64,000 bases of DNA. Source: Spirochaetota bacterium (GTDB taxonomy: Bacteria; Spirochaetota; Spirochaetia; Treponematales; UBA12059). Positions within the stretch are counted from its first letter, which is position 1. Every line of letters begins with the position of its first letter. The notes below the pieces were generated by a model that saw nothing but the letters and a program-made list of their open reading frames with translations, was not told where the DNA came from and did no database searches. The stretch covers positions 1 through 64,000 of the forward strand of contig JAPLSN010000031.1 of the NCBI GenBank assembly GCA_026398615.1. Reading direction: 5' to 3'. Both the position numbers and the translations under genes were made by a program. Below, in pieces: positions 1 to 9,294 of the stretch.

Positions 1-1346
1 CAGGTGAAGGAGCCGGCTTGCACGTTGCCCTTGACCAGCCGGTAGGTCCGGCTCTCGCCCGGCTGGAAGCTCGTCCCGCCCTGGTCCGCGTACTGGTAGT
101 ATAGGTCCGGACCACCCAGGATGAGGCTTCCGTTCGGGAAGGTCGCGGCGACGTTCCCCTGGTTCTTCACCGTGACCTTGACGCGGAAGTCGGTCTGGAT
201 CGTCACCTGCGGCGGCTCCAGGACCATCTCCATGATCACCATGTCGGCTTTCTGGATGGTGGCGGTGCTGCCCGAGCCGATCGCCAGGTTCACCGTCAAC
301 GAATTGTTCGACTCGTTCGATTCCAGGCAGCGGTCCTGCGGGTCCACCGTCGCGACGACCTGGTAGGTCCCTGCGGCCCAGTCGCCGGGCTCGACCATGA
401 AGACCCCGCCCGAGAAGGTGCCGCCGGGCTGGATGACCTGGCCGTCGGACGAGCCGCCGGAGCCGGGCTTCCCGGTCACCTTTTCGGACCAGGTCAAGGC
501 ACCCGCCGGGATGGTCCCCGCCGCTGCGCCCTGGTTCTTCATGGCCACGTTGATCATCACGCGGTCCGAGGTCGTCGGGTTCGCCGGCGTGAAGGTCACG
601 CCCGTGACCACGAAGTCGGGCCTGGGAGTGGTATCCGCCCTGACCTTGACGGAGATCGATCTTTGGTTGTTCGACATATTCGCCTCCGCCAGCTTCCCTT
701 CGGGATTGACGGTGAACGTGATCGTGTGGATGCCGGCGGCGACCGCGGCTTTCGCGAAGGAAAACGTCCTGGACTGCCCGGCGGCGATGGAATCGTCCTG
801 CTGGGCTGACACGTAGCGTCCGTAGTCCCCGCCGTTCAGCATCACCGCCTTCTTCGGGAAGACGGCGGGGACCGGGCCGACATTCCGCACGGAGACCAGT
901 ATGGTGATGTCGCCCTTTTCCATCGGGCTGATCGGGTTCACGACGATGCTCTCGACGACGAGGTCGGGCAGCTTTGCGGCGATGGCCGGGGGCTTTCCCG
1001 GGCCGGGCGCGGGGGAAACCCGCGACGCCACCCACTTTACGTACAGCGTGACGTTGGCCGCGGGCATCCTGAAGGTCGAGCCGGGAGCCGCATCCTTGCC
1101 GCTCCCGTCGGCAGCTGTATTCCAGCCGCTAAAATCATATCCTGTTCGTGCCAGCTTGCCTGTGTTGCCCTGCGCCGTCACGGACTGGCCGGGAGCGTAC
1201 AGAATCCTGTCCACGGGGACGCTGCCGAGGGTGTTGCCGTTGCCGACGTAGGTGACGGTGAAGCCCTTCTGTGCGAAGAGGCCGGAGGTCGCGAAGAGAA
1301 GCAGGACAATGGCTGCCGGGAATGATCCCTCGCGGACGGTTTTCAT
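1..1346 (-). CDS. Secreted CARDB-repeat protein with InlB-type repeat (3' end beyond window)
   Basis: Reads leftward from ATG at 1344-1346 and stays open for 448 codons to the window edge, so the C-terminus is missing. The first 26 residues form a clear signal peptide ending near GLFAQ. Residues about 28-85 match the Listeria-Bacteroides (InlB B) repeat, with the typical GYDFSGWNTAADGSG stretch and a closing LYVKW. At least three CARDB-like beta-sandwich units follow (start motifs LPDLVVESIVV, PDFVVTGVTF, ADMVIMEMVL; SNNxx near each end). Such domains are extracellular adhesion or scaffolding modules; no catalytic motif is visible. It lies 131 bp downstream of the FN3 protein, on the same strand, and may share its operon. 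Confidence 0.8.
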   Translation of the reverse strand, partial: MKTVREGSFPAAIVLLLFATSGLFAQKGFTVTYVGNGNTLGSVPVDRILYAPGQSVTAQGNTGKLARTGYDFSGWNTAADGSGKDAAPGSTFRMPAANVTLYVKWVASRVSPAPGPGKPPAIAAKLPDLVVESIVVNPISPMEKGDITILVSVRNVGPVPAVFPKKAVMLNGGDYGRYVSAQQDDSIAAGQSRTFSFAKAAVAAGIHTITFTVNPEGKLAEANMSNNQRSISVKVRADTTPRPDFVVTGVTFTPANPTTSDRVMINVAMKNQGAAAGTIPAGALTWSEKVTGKPGSGGSSDGQVIQPGGTFSGGVFMVEPGDWAAGTYQVVATVDPQDRCLESNESNNSLTVNLAIGSGSTATIQKADMVIMEMVLEPPQVTIQTDFRVKVTVKNQGNVAATFPNGSLILGGPDLYYQYADQGGTSFQPGESRTYRLVKGNVQAGSFT

Positions 1347-1477
1347 GCCGATACTCCTTGGGGTCTGTCGCCCCGGTTTCCCGGTCCTTCTCGCATCGGT
1401 CATGCCATCGCGCTGCCCGGCAGGCCGGTGACAGGACCCACCCGATGATCCTGGATCCGCCGGCTCCGGGCAGTCGT

Positions 1478-3634
1478 TCATGGCGCGAGCGTGAACTTCA
1501 AGACCGTGTTGTTGAATTCCAGCGGCAAGTCGAAGCTTGCGGGCTTGAAGGTCAGCCTGACTTTCTTCCAGGTGCTGTTCAGGTTGAAGACGCAGCTCGT
1601 CGCGCTGTTGCCCCAGCTGACAAGGGTCACGTTCCCGCTGCTTGTGGGCGTCGTGGCCGTCATGCTGTTGTAATACTTCCATGTCCCGGAGGACGAGAAG
1701 ACGAACCGCACCTTGACCCCCGCGACCGTTCCCGTCCACGTCGCCTGGCTCCCGAAATTGCCCAGGACTTCCGCGATCGCGGGATTGGCATAGGTGACGG
1801 TCGTCGTCTGTCCGCTCGTCAGCGATGCGCTCCCGGTCTTCTGGAAGGGGACGATCTTCGCGTTCGCCGCGTCGTACATCCCGGCGCCGAGGACGTAGCT
1901 GACGGTACCCGCCGGCGTGACGATGAAGTCGCGCGACTGGCCGACCGGTATCGCGGTCGCCTGCGTCAGCTTCTGCTGGCCGTTCAGCGCGAGGTCGACG
2001 ATGGCGTATTTCGAGTCGTTGACGACCTTCAGTGTGGCCTCGGATCTGACCGGCATGGCAGGCACCGTGCGCGAGTAGTCCGAGGCGACCTGGCCGTTCA
2101 CGGCCCGGACCTTGATGAAGTACTGCTTCCCCGTTATCAGCGGGGATAGAGTATGCTCGCGCGCGTTGGCGCCGGCCGAGCCGGCTTTCCCGAATCCGCG
2201 GTCCTTCTGCAGGCTTGTCCAGATCTCGAACCCGGTTTCGTCGGAGGAGTTGTCGGTCCAGGCGATCGTGACTGACATGACCGCGACGGCGGTGACGCGG
2301 AGGTCCGACGGAGCGGCGGGCGTGGCCGGCTTGGGGGGGGCGCCCGTCACGACTGCCGGCGTGTCGACATAGGCTGCGGTCGAATAGCCGGAGGAGACCG
2401 ACCCCCTCATCGCCATGATCCTGAACCAGTGCCTGGTGCCCGCCGCGAGGCCGGTGGCGGCACAGGCCGTGACGTCCGCGTGGACTTCAATGAATGCGGT
2501 GTACCCGGTGTCCTTCTGGGCGCTGCGCTCGATCCGGAACTTCGTCTCGTCGCCGGAGTTGTCCTTCCACGAGAGCCGGGCCGAACTGGACGTGACCTGG
2601 TCGATGCTGAGGCCGGACGGGGCCCTCGGCGCGCCGGCGGCGGGGAGCGTCGTGCCGGTCTGGGGCCCTGACGGGGCGAGGGGAACGGGCGTACCCGCCT
2701 GGATCGCCTGCCCCGACGGGTTTTTCGGCGGGGCTGCCGACACGACGGGGGGCTTCACTTTCGCCCCGATGGCGTATACGCGGATCCATGCATTCGTCTC
2801 GGACTGGCTAGGGTCCATGGCTCGCGCTTCCCACGAACCATAAGCAGAGAGCGTCGGCTTGTTGATCCAGAGCAGCTTGCCCATCGGCGAGTTGTTGCCG
2901 ACAAATGCTCCCCCACCGACGAGGACGTAGCCGGGCGATACTTCGATTACAGCCTTCGGATACGGCTGCTGATGGTTGTCGTAATACCGAGTCTCGGTCT
3001 CGATCGTACCGATGCCGGGCAGATTCTGCTTGATTCCGATCACGTAGCACGTGATCACGGCGGGATCGGCTACTTTGTGGTCCTTGCTTTGAGCTATCCA
3101 TGTGGTCGGGCCTGCCGGGGCAGTCCATTGGACCATGTTTCCCGTGCCAGTCCATGCGATATTGAACCCTCCGCCGATCATGACATAGCCGTCCTCCACG
3201 CTGGCCTTGGCGAGCGATTGCGACGCAATGGCGCCAGAGACTTTCCCCACGTACATATTGGCTCTCAGCTGTTCCCGCGTCATGCCCTGGATCCGCATCG
3301 CCAGGGCATAACCTTGGATGGAGCAACGATCGCCCGTGAGATGGTCCTTGGCCTTGATGGTCCAGGACTTCAGATCCAGGGTCGGGTACGACGCATAGAG
3401 CAGGCTGCCAGCGCCCCAGTGCGACATCCAGTCGGTTCCGCCGCCGCCGTTCACGACAACCCAGTCGCCCCCTGGCGTGATGGTCAGGCTCGGGTGGTTC
3501 TCCGTGGCCGACATTCCGGTGAAGAATCCGATCTCGATCTTCCCGGACTCGTCCTTGTAGATCTGCGTCTGGCCGAAGGCCAGTGTCGCGGTGAGCAGTA
3601 AAAGCGCGGCCGTCATTGCGGAACGATGTTTCAT
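1478..3634 (-). CDS. Secreted protein with two fibronectin type III domains
   Basis: A 718-residue protein beginning with a signal peptide (MKHRSAMTAALLLLTATLAFGQ). An ATG start with GGAGG 6 nt upstream decides the start. Residues about 25-290 hold an unrecognised region in which a YVMIGGG / YVLVGGG motif recurs, suggesting a duplicated beta fold. A proline-rich linker is followed by two FN3 domains (about 345-425 and 445-525), both with the SSDETxFxI / SGDETKFRI pattern. The last 190 residues are a beta-rich region without a family I can name. Probably exported and surface- or periplasm-located; function unknown. It follows the nucleotidase-like gene by 78 bp. Confidence 0.8.
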   Translation of the reverse strand: MKHRSAMTAALLLLTATLAFGQTQIYKDESGKIEIGFFTGMSATENHPSLTITPGGDWVVVNGGGGTDWMSHWGAGSLLYASYPTLDLKSWTIKAKDHLTGDRCSIQGYALAMRIQGMTREQLRANMYVGKVSGAIASQSLAKASVEDGYVMIGGGFNIAWTGTGNMVQWTAPAGPTTWIAQSKDHKVADPAVITCYVIGIKQNLPGIGTIETETRYYDNHQQPYPKAVIEVSPGYVLVGGGAFVGNNSPMGKLLWINKPTLSAYGSWEARAMDPSQSETNAWIRVYAIGAKVKPPVVSAAPPKNPSGQAIQAGTPVPLAPSGPQTGTTLPAAGAPRAPSGLSIDQVTSSSARLSWKDNSGDETKFRIERSAQKDTGYTAFIEVHADVTACAATGLAAGTRHWFRIMAMRGSVSSGYSTAAYVDTPAVVTGAPPKPATPAAPSDLRVTAVAVMSVTIAWTDNSSDETGFEIWTSLQKDRGFGKAGSAGANAREHTLSPLITGKQYFIKVRAVNGQVASDYSRTVPAMPVRSEATLKVVNDSKYAIVDLALNGQQKLTQATAIPVGQSRDFIVTPAGTVSYVLGAGMYDAANAKIVPFQKTGSASLTSGQTTTVTYANPAIAEVLGNFGSQATWTGTVAGVKVRFVFSSSGTWKYYNSMTATTPTSSGNVTLVSWGNSATSCVFNLNSTWKKVRLTFKPASFDLPLEFNNTVLKFTLAP

Positions 3635-3712
3635 GATGGACCTCCGGTAGCATGGTTCGATGGGCGGACACGGACCTTCAAGGCGACTGCGTCCGTTTCG
3701 CGTCGGAATTCT

Positions 3713-5983
3713 TCAGAACGCCAGGTTGAACTCCAGCCTCGTGGACAGGAGGTAGGCCAGCTCGTCCATGACGGTGTTGTAGTAGAGTTGGGCGGTCGGC
3801 ACGAGCCTGAGGTTCTGCCCGAGGCCGAAGATGATGCTGTTCTGCGAGGAGAGGGTGAGCCCTTTCCCTTCCCAGTCCAGGTTCGTGAACGCTTCCGTCC
3901 TCGACTCGAAGCCGAGCACGTCCGGCCACGGATACCACGCGAAGCTCAGGATGCCCTCGAAGCCGGCCTGCGGGAGCACCGTGTCGTCGAAGGGCTGCGA
4001 CTGCCTGCGGAAGCCGAACTTGATCGTGAAGAGCCCCAGGAGCGAAGTCTCGATGCCGGCCGCGAGCTGGAGCGAACCGGGCCGGATGTACGGCAGCCCG
4101 GTGTAGGGATCGATATCCGATTCCAGGAAGGGATCGGGGAAGAGGATGACGGTCTCGAGCGCGCCGGAAACATAGGGGTCCAGGGGGATCATGCCCTTGA
4201 ACAGGAAATTCGACGAGTACAGGGTCAGCTGGCTGGCGATGCGTACCTGGTCCAGGGACTTGCCCGGCTTCAGGTCATTGTCCCAGTTCATGCCGAACTG
4301 GGCTTCGACGCTATTGTCGAAACCGAACCACCAGCTCCTGCGGTTGAGGTCCAAGCGGGCGGCTCCCTGGGCGGAGACGTACTGCTGGCTGACCAGGGAT
4401 GGCTGGTCGGGATAGTTGAGCGCGTTGTCGGGGTCCGAGACGATGGCGTCGAGGGTGCCCGACGCCTTGAATGCGCCGAACCAGAAATTCGACTCACGGT
4501 CCAGGGGCAGTTTGGGCAGGATCAGCGTGCCGTATCGCCTGAAGTAGTCCAGGCACAGCTCCTGCAGGCTCATCGGCAGCTTCCTGACCGTCGGCGCCGC
4601 GGCGAACTCGGTGTAGCCGTCCCCGCCCATGGCGAGGTAGTCGAGCATGACCACCTCGTACTGCTTCTCCGGCTGGATGCGGGCGCCGTTGATGGCGTTG
4701 CCCAGGCCGGGCTGGTTCGTCTCCAGGCCCGACCACTGCAGGTAGCCGCCCTTGCCGACCAGCGCCTGCGACTTCTGGATGACGGCTTCAAGTTGGGCGC
4801 CGGTCATCCGCTTCACGACGAGGTAGCTCGGGTACGGCATCGCCTCGATCAGGTCCCAGTGCGTGACCGGCCCCTTGGGAAGACTGTCGCGCAGCGAACC
4901 CGCGTTGAGCGCCGCCACGTGCGCGCGCGTGAGGTTCCGCATGAGGTTCGTCACCGTGGCGCCCAGCTCGCTGCGCTGCTCCCGCACCCGCTCGTTCGAG
5001 ATCACGGCGGCCAGATCGCCGATCTTCTCGGCTTCCTTCGATCGGATCGAGTTGTACTGCCCGGTGACCCACTGGTCCAGCGCCTTGTCCCGCGCGGTCT
5101 TCGCGGTGACCGGGTAGTAGTCCCCGTTCAGCTCGTCCAGGATCCAGGCGGTCCCGACCTTCGTCAGCGTGAGCTCCAGAACGTACACGGCGGGGAAGGA
5201 CGGGATCATGCGCACGACGGTGGCCTTGTTGGACTCCGGGAACGCGATGGAGATCCATTCCTGGGTCCCGGTCCCGGCCGATCCGCCGGAACTGATGATC
5301 AGGTCGATCCCATCGATGGAACGTACGTTCTCCAGCTCCTGGTCGGAGAGGTCCGAGAGGGCGACGACGACGTCGACCTTGCCCTTCAGCTCCCGGAGTG
5401 CGTTGTCCGCGTAGGACGCGACAGGGTCCAGCGTCACGTCGGGGCGCAGGTTCTCGTTCACGAGGCCCGGGAACTGGTCGGAGGTGAGTCCGAGGAAGCC
5501 CACGGTCCTGGCGTCCCGCTTCACGGTGATCCAGCGCCTGGCCGCGCTCTTAGGTATGTCGATGTTGCCGGAGAGCACCGGGATGCGCGATTCGCCGATG
5601 CGCTTGCGGAGCTCCTCCGTGCCGACGACGAACTCGTGGTTGGACAGATGCAACAGGTTGTACATCTGGCGGTCCACCATCTGGAAGTCGAGCTTGCCCT
5701 TCGATACGATCGTCGACGGCGTCGGCCCCATGAAGTTGCCCAGGTGCACGAAGACGGCGTTGGCGTAGGCCTTCCTGACCGCGGCGAGCACCGTCTCGTA
5801 CGCGGACGCCGGTGCGTCGGTCTGGCCGGCGGCGTGCAGTCCCTTCTGGTTCGCGGTGAACGCGATCACGATGGTCTGCTGCTCCGCGGACGGCCCGATC
5901 TTCTTCTTGAGCGTGCCGCCGAGCCCGAAGAGACCCGTGCACGCGGCGACCAGCAGGACGGCGGTGGCGAACGTTCGTTTCAT
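3713..5983 (-). CDS. 5'-nucleotidase-like protein with degenerate metal site and C-terminal barrel-like domain
   Basis: A 756-residue exported protein. Residues about 35-250 align with the metallophosphatase domain of UshA/5'-nucleotidases, and about 290-500 with the 5'-nucleotidase C-terminal domain (TNLMRNLTRAHVAALNAGSL, GGYLQWSG). The metal ligands of the family are mostly gone: TNDxHG is FTANQKG, the DxGD block is HLGNFMG, THxG is ALSDLSD and GGHSH is SSGGS; only the Asn of GNHE survives, as SNHEF. Residues about 510-756 look like outer-membrane beta strands with many aromatics and end in F. I infer a non-catalytic nucleotide-binding or surface protein. The start is 4 nt after the SulP stop, so the two are almost certainly co-transcribed. 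Confidence 0.75.
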   Translation of the reverse strand: MKRTFATAVLLVAACTGLFGLGGTLKKKIGPSAEQQTIVIAFTANQKGLHAAGQTDAPASAYETVLAAVRKAYANAVFVHLGNFMGPTPSTIVSKGKLDFQMVDRQMYNLLHLSNHEFVVGTEELRKRIGESRIPVLSGNIDIPKSAARRWITVKRDARTVGFLGLTSDQFPGLVNENLRPDVTLDPVASYADNALRELKGKVDVVVALSDLSDQELENVRSIDGIDLIISSGGSAGTGTQEWISIAFPESNKATVVRMIPSFPAVYVLELTLTKVGTAWILDELNGDYYPVTAKTARDKALDQWVTGQYNSIRSKEAEKIGDLAAVISNERVREQRSELGATVTNLMRNLTRAHVAALNAGSLRDSLPKGPVTHWDLIEAMPYPSYLVVKRMTGAQLEAVIQKSQALVGKGGYLQWSGLETNQPGLGNAINGARIQPEKQYEVVMLDYLAMGGDGYTEFAAAPTVRKLPMSLQELCLDYFRRYGTLILPKLPLDRESNFWFGAFKASGTLDAIVSDPDNALNYPDQPSLVSQQYVSAQGAARLDLNRRSWWFGFDNSVEAQFGMNWDNDLKPGKSLDQVRIASQLTLYSSNFLFKGMIPLDPYVSGALETVILFPDPFLESDIDPYTGLPYIRPGSLQLAAGIETSLLGLFTIKFGFRRQSQPFDDTVLPQAGFEGILSFAWYPWPDVLGFESRTEAFTNLDWEGKGLTLSSQNSIIFGLGQNLRLVPTAQLYYNTVMDELAYLLSTRLEFNLAF

Positions 5984-5987
5984 CGGT

Positions 5988-8258
5988 CTACCCCTTCTCG
6001 AATTCGGCGATGACTTCGTAGGCTTCGCGGAGCTTTTCCGCCGAGATCCCGTTGATGATCGCCAGCAGGTGGAACGCGAGCGACGGGTCCTTCTTCCGCA
6101 TCAGGTTGAACTTGACTTTCGATAACCGATGGACGACGGACTTCTCCATGAGTCGTACGGTCATGGTGCGCTCCCCGCCGTCGAGCAAGGCCGTCTCGCC
6201 GAACATCGTCCCCGGGGAATAGGTGCCGATCCGCCGGTGCCGGCGCTGTTCCGGGATGGCGATCACGGCCTCGGCCAGGCCCGCGGTCAGGACATACAGC
6301 GAGGTCCCCTTGCTCCGTTCGCGGAACACGAAGCTGCCCTTCTTGAGCTCCCGCCCCTCGAAGTAGCCAAGGAGCCTGGCTGCCTGCGCCGTATCGAAGC
6401 CGTACGAGACCAGGCAGCCCTCGAGCTCCATGCTGCCCGAGTTGGCCGGGTCCTCGCCATGCTCCTTCAGGACCTGGTCCTCCGCGTACTCGAGCGCGTA
6501 GTCCGCGTCGGGGAAGGCCTTGACCTTGCCGGTCCCGCCCAGGAACTTGAAATCGTTCACGTACAGCTGGAGCCCGCTCGTTCCCGAGACCGAGCCCAGG
6601 AGCAGGCCGATGTCCATGGCGCCGAGCTTCTTCGCTATCGTCTGGAGCATCTTGACGCCGGAGACGTCCACGCGCGTCACCCGCCGGAAGTCGAGGATGA
6701 TGAAGCGGAACCTGCCGTCCACGACGCGGTCCAGATGCTCCGCCACGGCGACCGCGGAACCGAAGAACAACGCTCCCTCGAGCTCCATCGCGGCGATGCA
6801 TCCGCCGTACTTTTCCAGCAGGGCGGTGCAGCGACGGTTCCGGGCCTTCTTCGAGTGCACGATCCTGCCCGTATAGATCCTGCGGATGATGTCCTCGTTC
6901 ATCTGGCCGAAGAAGGTGGCGATGGACAGGGCGAGCCCGACGAACACGGCGGTGATGAGGTCGAAGGCCAGCGACACGGCGATGACCGAGCCGATCACCA
7001 GGATGTTGAGGAAGATTTCCTTCTTGTCGCGCATTCTGGCAGTGACCAGCTTGATCGGCAGTCGGAGGCTCCACGCGTCGACGATCCGAAGGCCCGTGTG
7101 CAGCATGATGCCTGATATCACGGGCTTGGGGATGAGCGTCAGGTACCCGTTCAGGAAGAAGACGATGGCGAAGACGACGCCGCCGTAGACGGCCACCGAG
7201 ATGAATGTACTGCCGCCCGCCTCGTGGTTGACCATCGTGCGCGTGAGGAAACCTTCACCTGGAATCGCACCCATGAGGGAACCGACGACGTTGCCTATCC
7301 CCTGGCCGAACAGGTCCTGGTTGCCCCTGTGTTTCTTCTGGAGCGTCGCGGAGAGCGACATGCCGGCGAACAGCGTGTCGAGCGAGCCGATGACCGCGAT
7401 GGAGAGGGCGGAGTAGGCGATCATGCCGTAGAGCGGCCGGTACTTCGCCGCGAGGAAGGCGGGGTACGAACGCACGATGTCGAACGAGAACGTCATCGCC
7501 GTCGGCCGGACCCCGGCGAACGCCGCGTCGAAGCGGTCGTGGAAGAATGCGTACTCCAGGCCGTAGAACGCCGCGCAGCCCGCCAGCAGTGCGATGAGCG
7601 GCGCCGGCAGCTTCCTGGCCAGGAACCCGACGACCAGGCAGACGACGAAGGTGAACAGAGTGATCTCGACCTGGAAGGCGTCGAACTGACCGAGGCGCGC
7701 CAGGATTTCCGTCGCCGGCGTGCCGATCCATGCCACGGTCCGCGCCACCTTGACGATCGACGTCAGCTGCCCGCCGATGATGAGGATGGCGGTGCTGTCG
7801 AAGATGGCCGCGATGACGGGGTACGGTATGTACCGGATGAGCTTGCCCGCCCTGAAGACGGAGAGGAGGGCCTGCATGACGCCGGAGAGCAGCACGGCCC
7901 CGAACGCCATGGCCAGCAGGACCGTCATGGCGCGCCCGTCGCCGGCCGGGAACGGCCCCGTGCGGAGCAGGCGCTCGATGACCGAGGCGAAGATGATCGC
8001 CGTGGAGACCTGGGGTCCGGTGATCAAGCTCCGGATGCTGCCCAGCGCGCCGGCCGTGATGCCGGTGAATACGGAGACCAGCATGGCCGAGATGATGCCG
8101 TACTTGGCGTACTCAGGCCCGAGCGGCGCGAAGGCGATGAGCCCGCACACCATGTTGCCGGGGATGGCCAGGATCGCCGCCGTGATGCCCCCGGTACAGT
8201 CGCCGAGCAATGAACCCAGGGGGTCCTTGCCCGCTGCGTCAGCTCCGTTGTTTCCCAT
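5988..8258 (-). CDS. SulP-family anion transporter with STAS and cyclic-nucleotide-binding domains
   Basis: A 756-residue inner-membrane protein. Residues about 15-420 carry 10-14 hydrophobic segments of the SulP/SLC26 fold (AILAIPGNMVCGLIAFAPLGPEY near the N-terminus). About 450-590 is a STAS domain, including FIILDFRRVTRVDVSG. About 640-756 is a cNMP-binding domain (SLYVLTAGLAEAVI, PGTMFGETALLDGG). The family moves sulfate, bicarbonate or other anions, and the C-terminal domain suggests cAMP- or cGMP-gated activity. I chose ATG 8258, with AGGAGA 7 nt upstream, over an ATG 60 nt further upstream that has no ribosome site. It heads the leftward operon containing the nucleotidase-like protein. 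Confidence 0.88.
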   Translation of the reverse strand: MGNNGADAAGKDPLGSLLGDCTGGITAAILAIPGNMVCGLIAFAPLGPEYAKYGIISAMLVSVFTGITAGALGSIRSLITGPQVSTAIIFASVIERLLRTGPFPAGDGRAMTVLLAMAFGAVLLSGVMQALLSVFRAGKLIRYIPYPVIAAIFDSTAILIIGGQLTSIVKVARTVAWIGTPATEILARLGQFDAFQVEITLFTFVVCLVVGFLARKLPAPLIALLAGCAAFYGLEYAFFHDRFDAAFAGVRPTAMTFSFDIVRSYPAFLAAKYRPLYGMIAYSALSIAVIGSLDTLFAGMSLSATLQKKHRGNQDLFGQGIGNVVGSLMGAIPGEGFLTRTMVNHEAGGSTFISVAVYGGVVFAIVFFLNGYLTLIPKPVISGIMLHTGLRIVDAWSLRLPIKLVTARMRDKKEIFLNILVIGSVIAVSLAFDLITAVFVGLALSIATFFGQMNEDIIRRIYTGRIVHSKKARNRRCTALLEKYGGCIAAMELEGALFFGSAVAVAEHLDRVVDGRFRFIILDFRRVTRVDVSGVKMLQTIAKKLGAMDIGLLLGSVSGTSGLQLYVNDFKFLGGTGKVKAFPDADYALEYAEDQVLKEHGEDPANSGSMELEGCLVSYGFDTAQAARLLGYFEGRELKKGSFVFRERSKGTSLYVLTAGLAEAVIAIPEQRRHRRIGTYSPGTMFGETALLDGGERTMTVRLMEKSVVHRLSKVKFNLMRKKDPSLAFHLLAIINGISAEKLREAYEVIAEFEKG

Positions 8259-8472
8259 GTAATCGTTCTCCTGGCGTGACTTTTGGAGGAATTGGCCCGG
8301 TATCGGGGTGATCGGCATGAATCCCGGCGGATGACTTGCGCTTCCGGCAGGCTTTTATAATTGAAGGTGATTTTTTCCATAATTAAGGAGAAAGTATAGG
8401 TCATGGTTGTCGTTTTTCAAGTAAAAGTGGGGAGAATCGGTCATGGCTTGCCTCAGGCGACCGGCGTTCGGG

Positions 8473-9195
8473 TCAGAGCTTGGCGAACTGCGTGAGGACG
8501 GCCCGCAGGTCCTTGGGGTAGGGCGCTTCGATCCTGAGGATCTCCGTTTCCCCTTCGGAGAGCCGTGGCAGCTCCACCGCGAAGGCGTGCAGGGCTGTGC
8601 GGGACATGAGGGGCCGTTCGACCCAGGCGTCGCCCTTCCATCCGCGCTTGACCTTCGACAGGAAAATCGGCTCGACGGTGCCGTAGAGCGGGTCGCAGGC
8701 GATGGGAAAGCCGAGGGCGGTAAAGTGGACCCGCACCTGGTGCGTACGGTCGGTTTCCGGCCGGGCTTCCACGAGGGCATAGCCCCGCCAGGACTCGAGG
8801 AGCGCGAAAACGGTTCTCGCGGACTTGCCGTGACCGGCGTCTATGATGGTCCGGTGGACCTTGTCGCCATCCACGAGGAGGGGAAGCTCGCAGGCAACTT
8901 CCATCCATTCCGGGCGTCCGCGGACTATGGCCCTGTAGATCCTGGTGACTTCGCGCCGTTCGAAAGCCACGCTCAGCTTGCGGTGGGCATCCGCGGTCCT
9001 CGCGAACAGAAGGACGCCGCTCGTGTCGCGGTCCAGCTGGTGGACCGGCCAGAGCCGTCCGTGTTCGGGTTCGAGCTGGGCCTTGGCCGTGGGTGCGGCG
9101 GGATCGTAGCGATCCGGTGCGGAAAGCAAGCCTGCGGGCTTGTCGACGGCCAGGATCAGGTCGTCCGAGTAAAGGACGGGAATAGTCAGTTTCAT
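8473..9195 (-). CDS. RluA-family RNA pseudouridine synthase
   Basis: 240 residues; isomerises a uridine in rRNA or tRNA to pseudouridine in the cytoplasm. It has the family signature HQLDRDTSGVLLFA with the catalytic aspartate, the upstream VDKPAGLL motif, and TDRTHQVRVHFTALGFPIACDPLYG in the C-terminal half. No S4 domain is present, as in the short RluA/RluC-like members. The ATG at 9195 gives the expected N-terminus (MKLTIPVLYSDD); upstream in-frame codons give a non-homologous extension. No Shine-Dalgarno is seen, and a TAGACT box lies 8 nt upstream of the ATG. It is monocistronic. The exact RNA target cannot be read from the sequence. Confidence 0.88.
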   Translation of the reverse strand: MKLTIPVLYSDDLILAVDKPAGLLSAPDRYDPAAPTAKAQLEPEHGRLWPVHQLDRDTSGVLLFARTADAHRKLSVAFERREVTRIYRAIVRGRPEWMEVACELPLLVDGDKVHRTIIDAGHGKSARTVFALLESWRGYALVEARPETDRTHQVRVHFTALGFPIACDPLYGTVEPIFLSKVKRGWKGDAWVERPLMSRTALHAFAVELPRLSEGETEILRIEAPYPKDLRAVLTQFAKL

Positions 9196-9294
9196 GTAAC
9201 GGCAGTCTAGCCTGAAAGGGCGTTCCTGGGGAAGGGCGGGCTCGAGGGACGTCATGCGAAAAACAATAGGACCGCCCGATCGCGCGCGACCGTT

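Noticed and set aside
3626-6013. A 795-codon plus-strand frame opposite the nucleotidase-like gene
   Set aside because: Arg/Glu/Val/His-rich translation with no motif; the minus strand has a signal peptide and domain matches.
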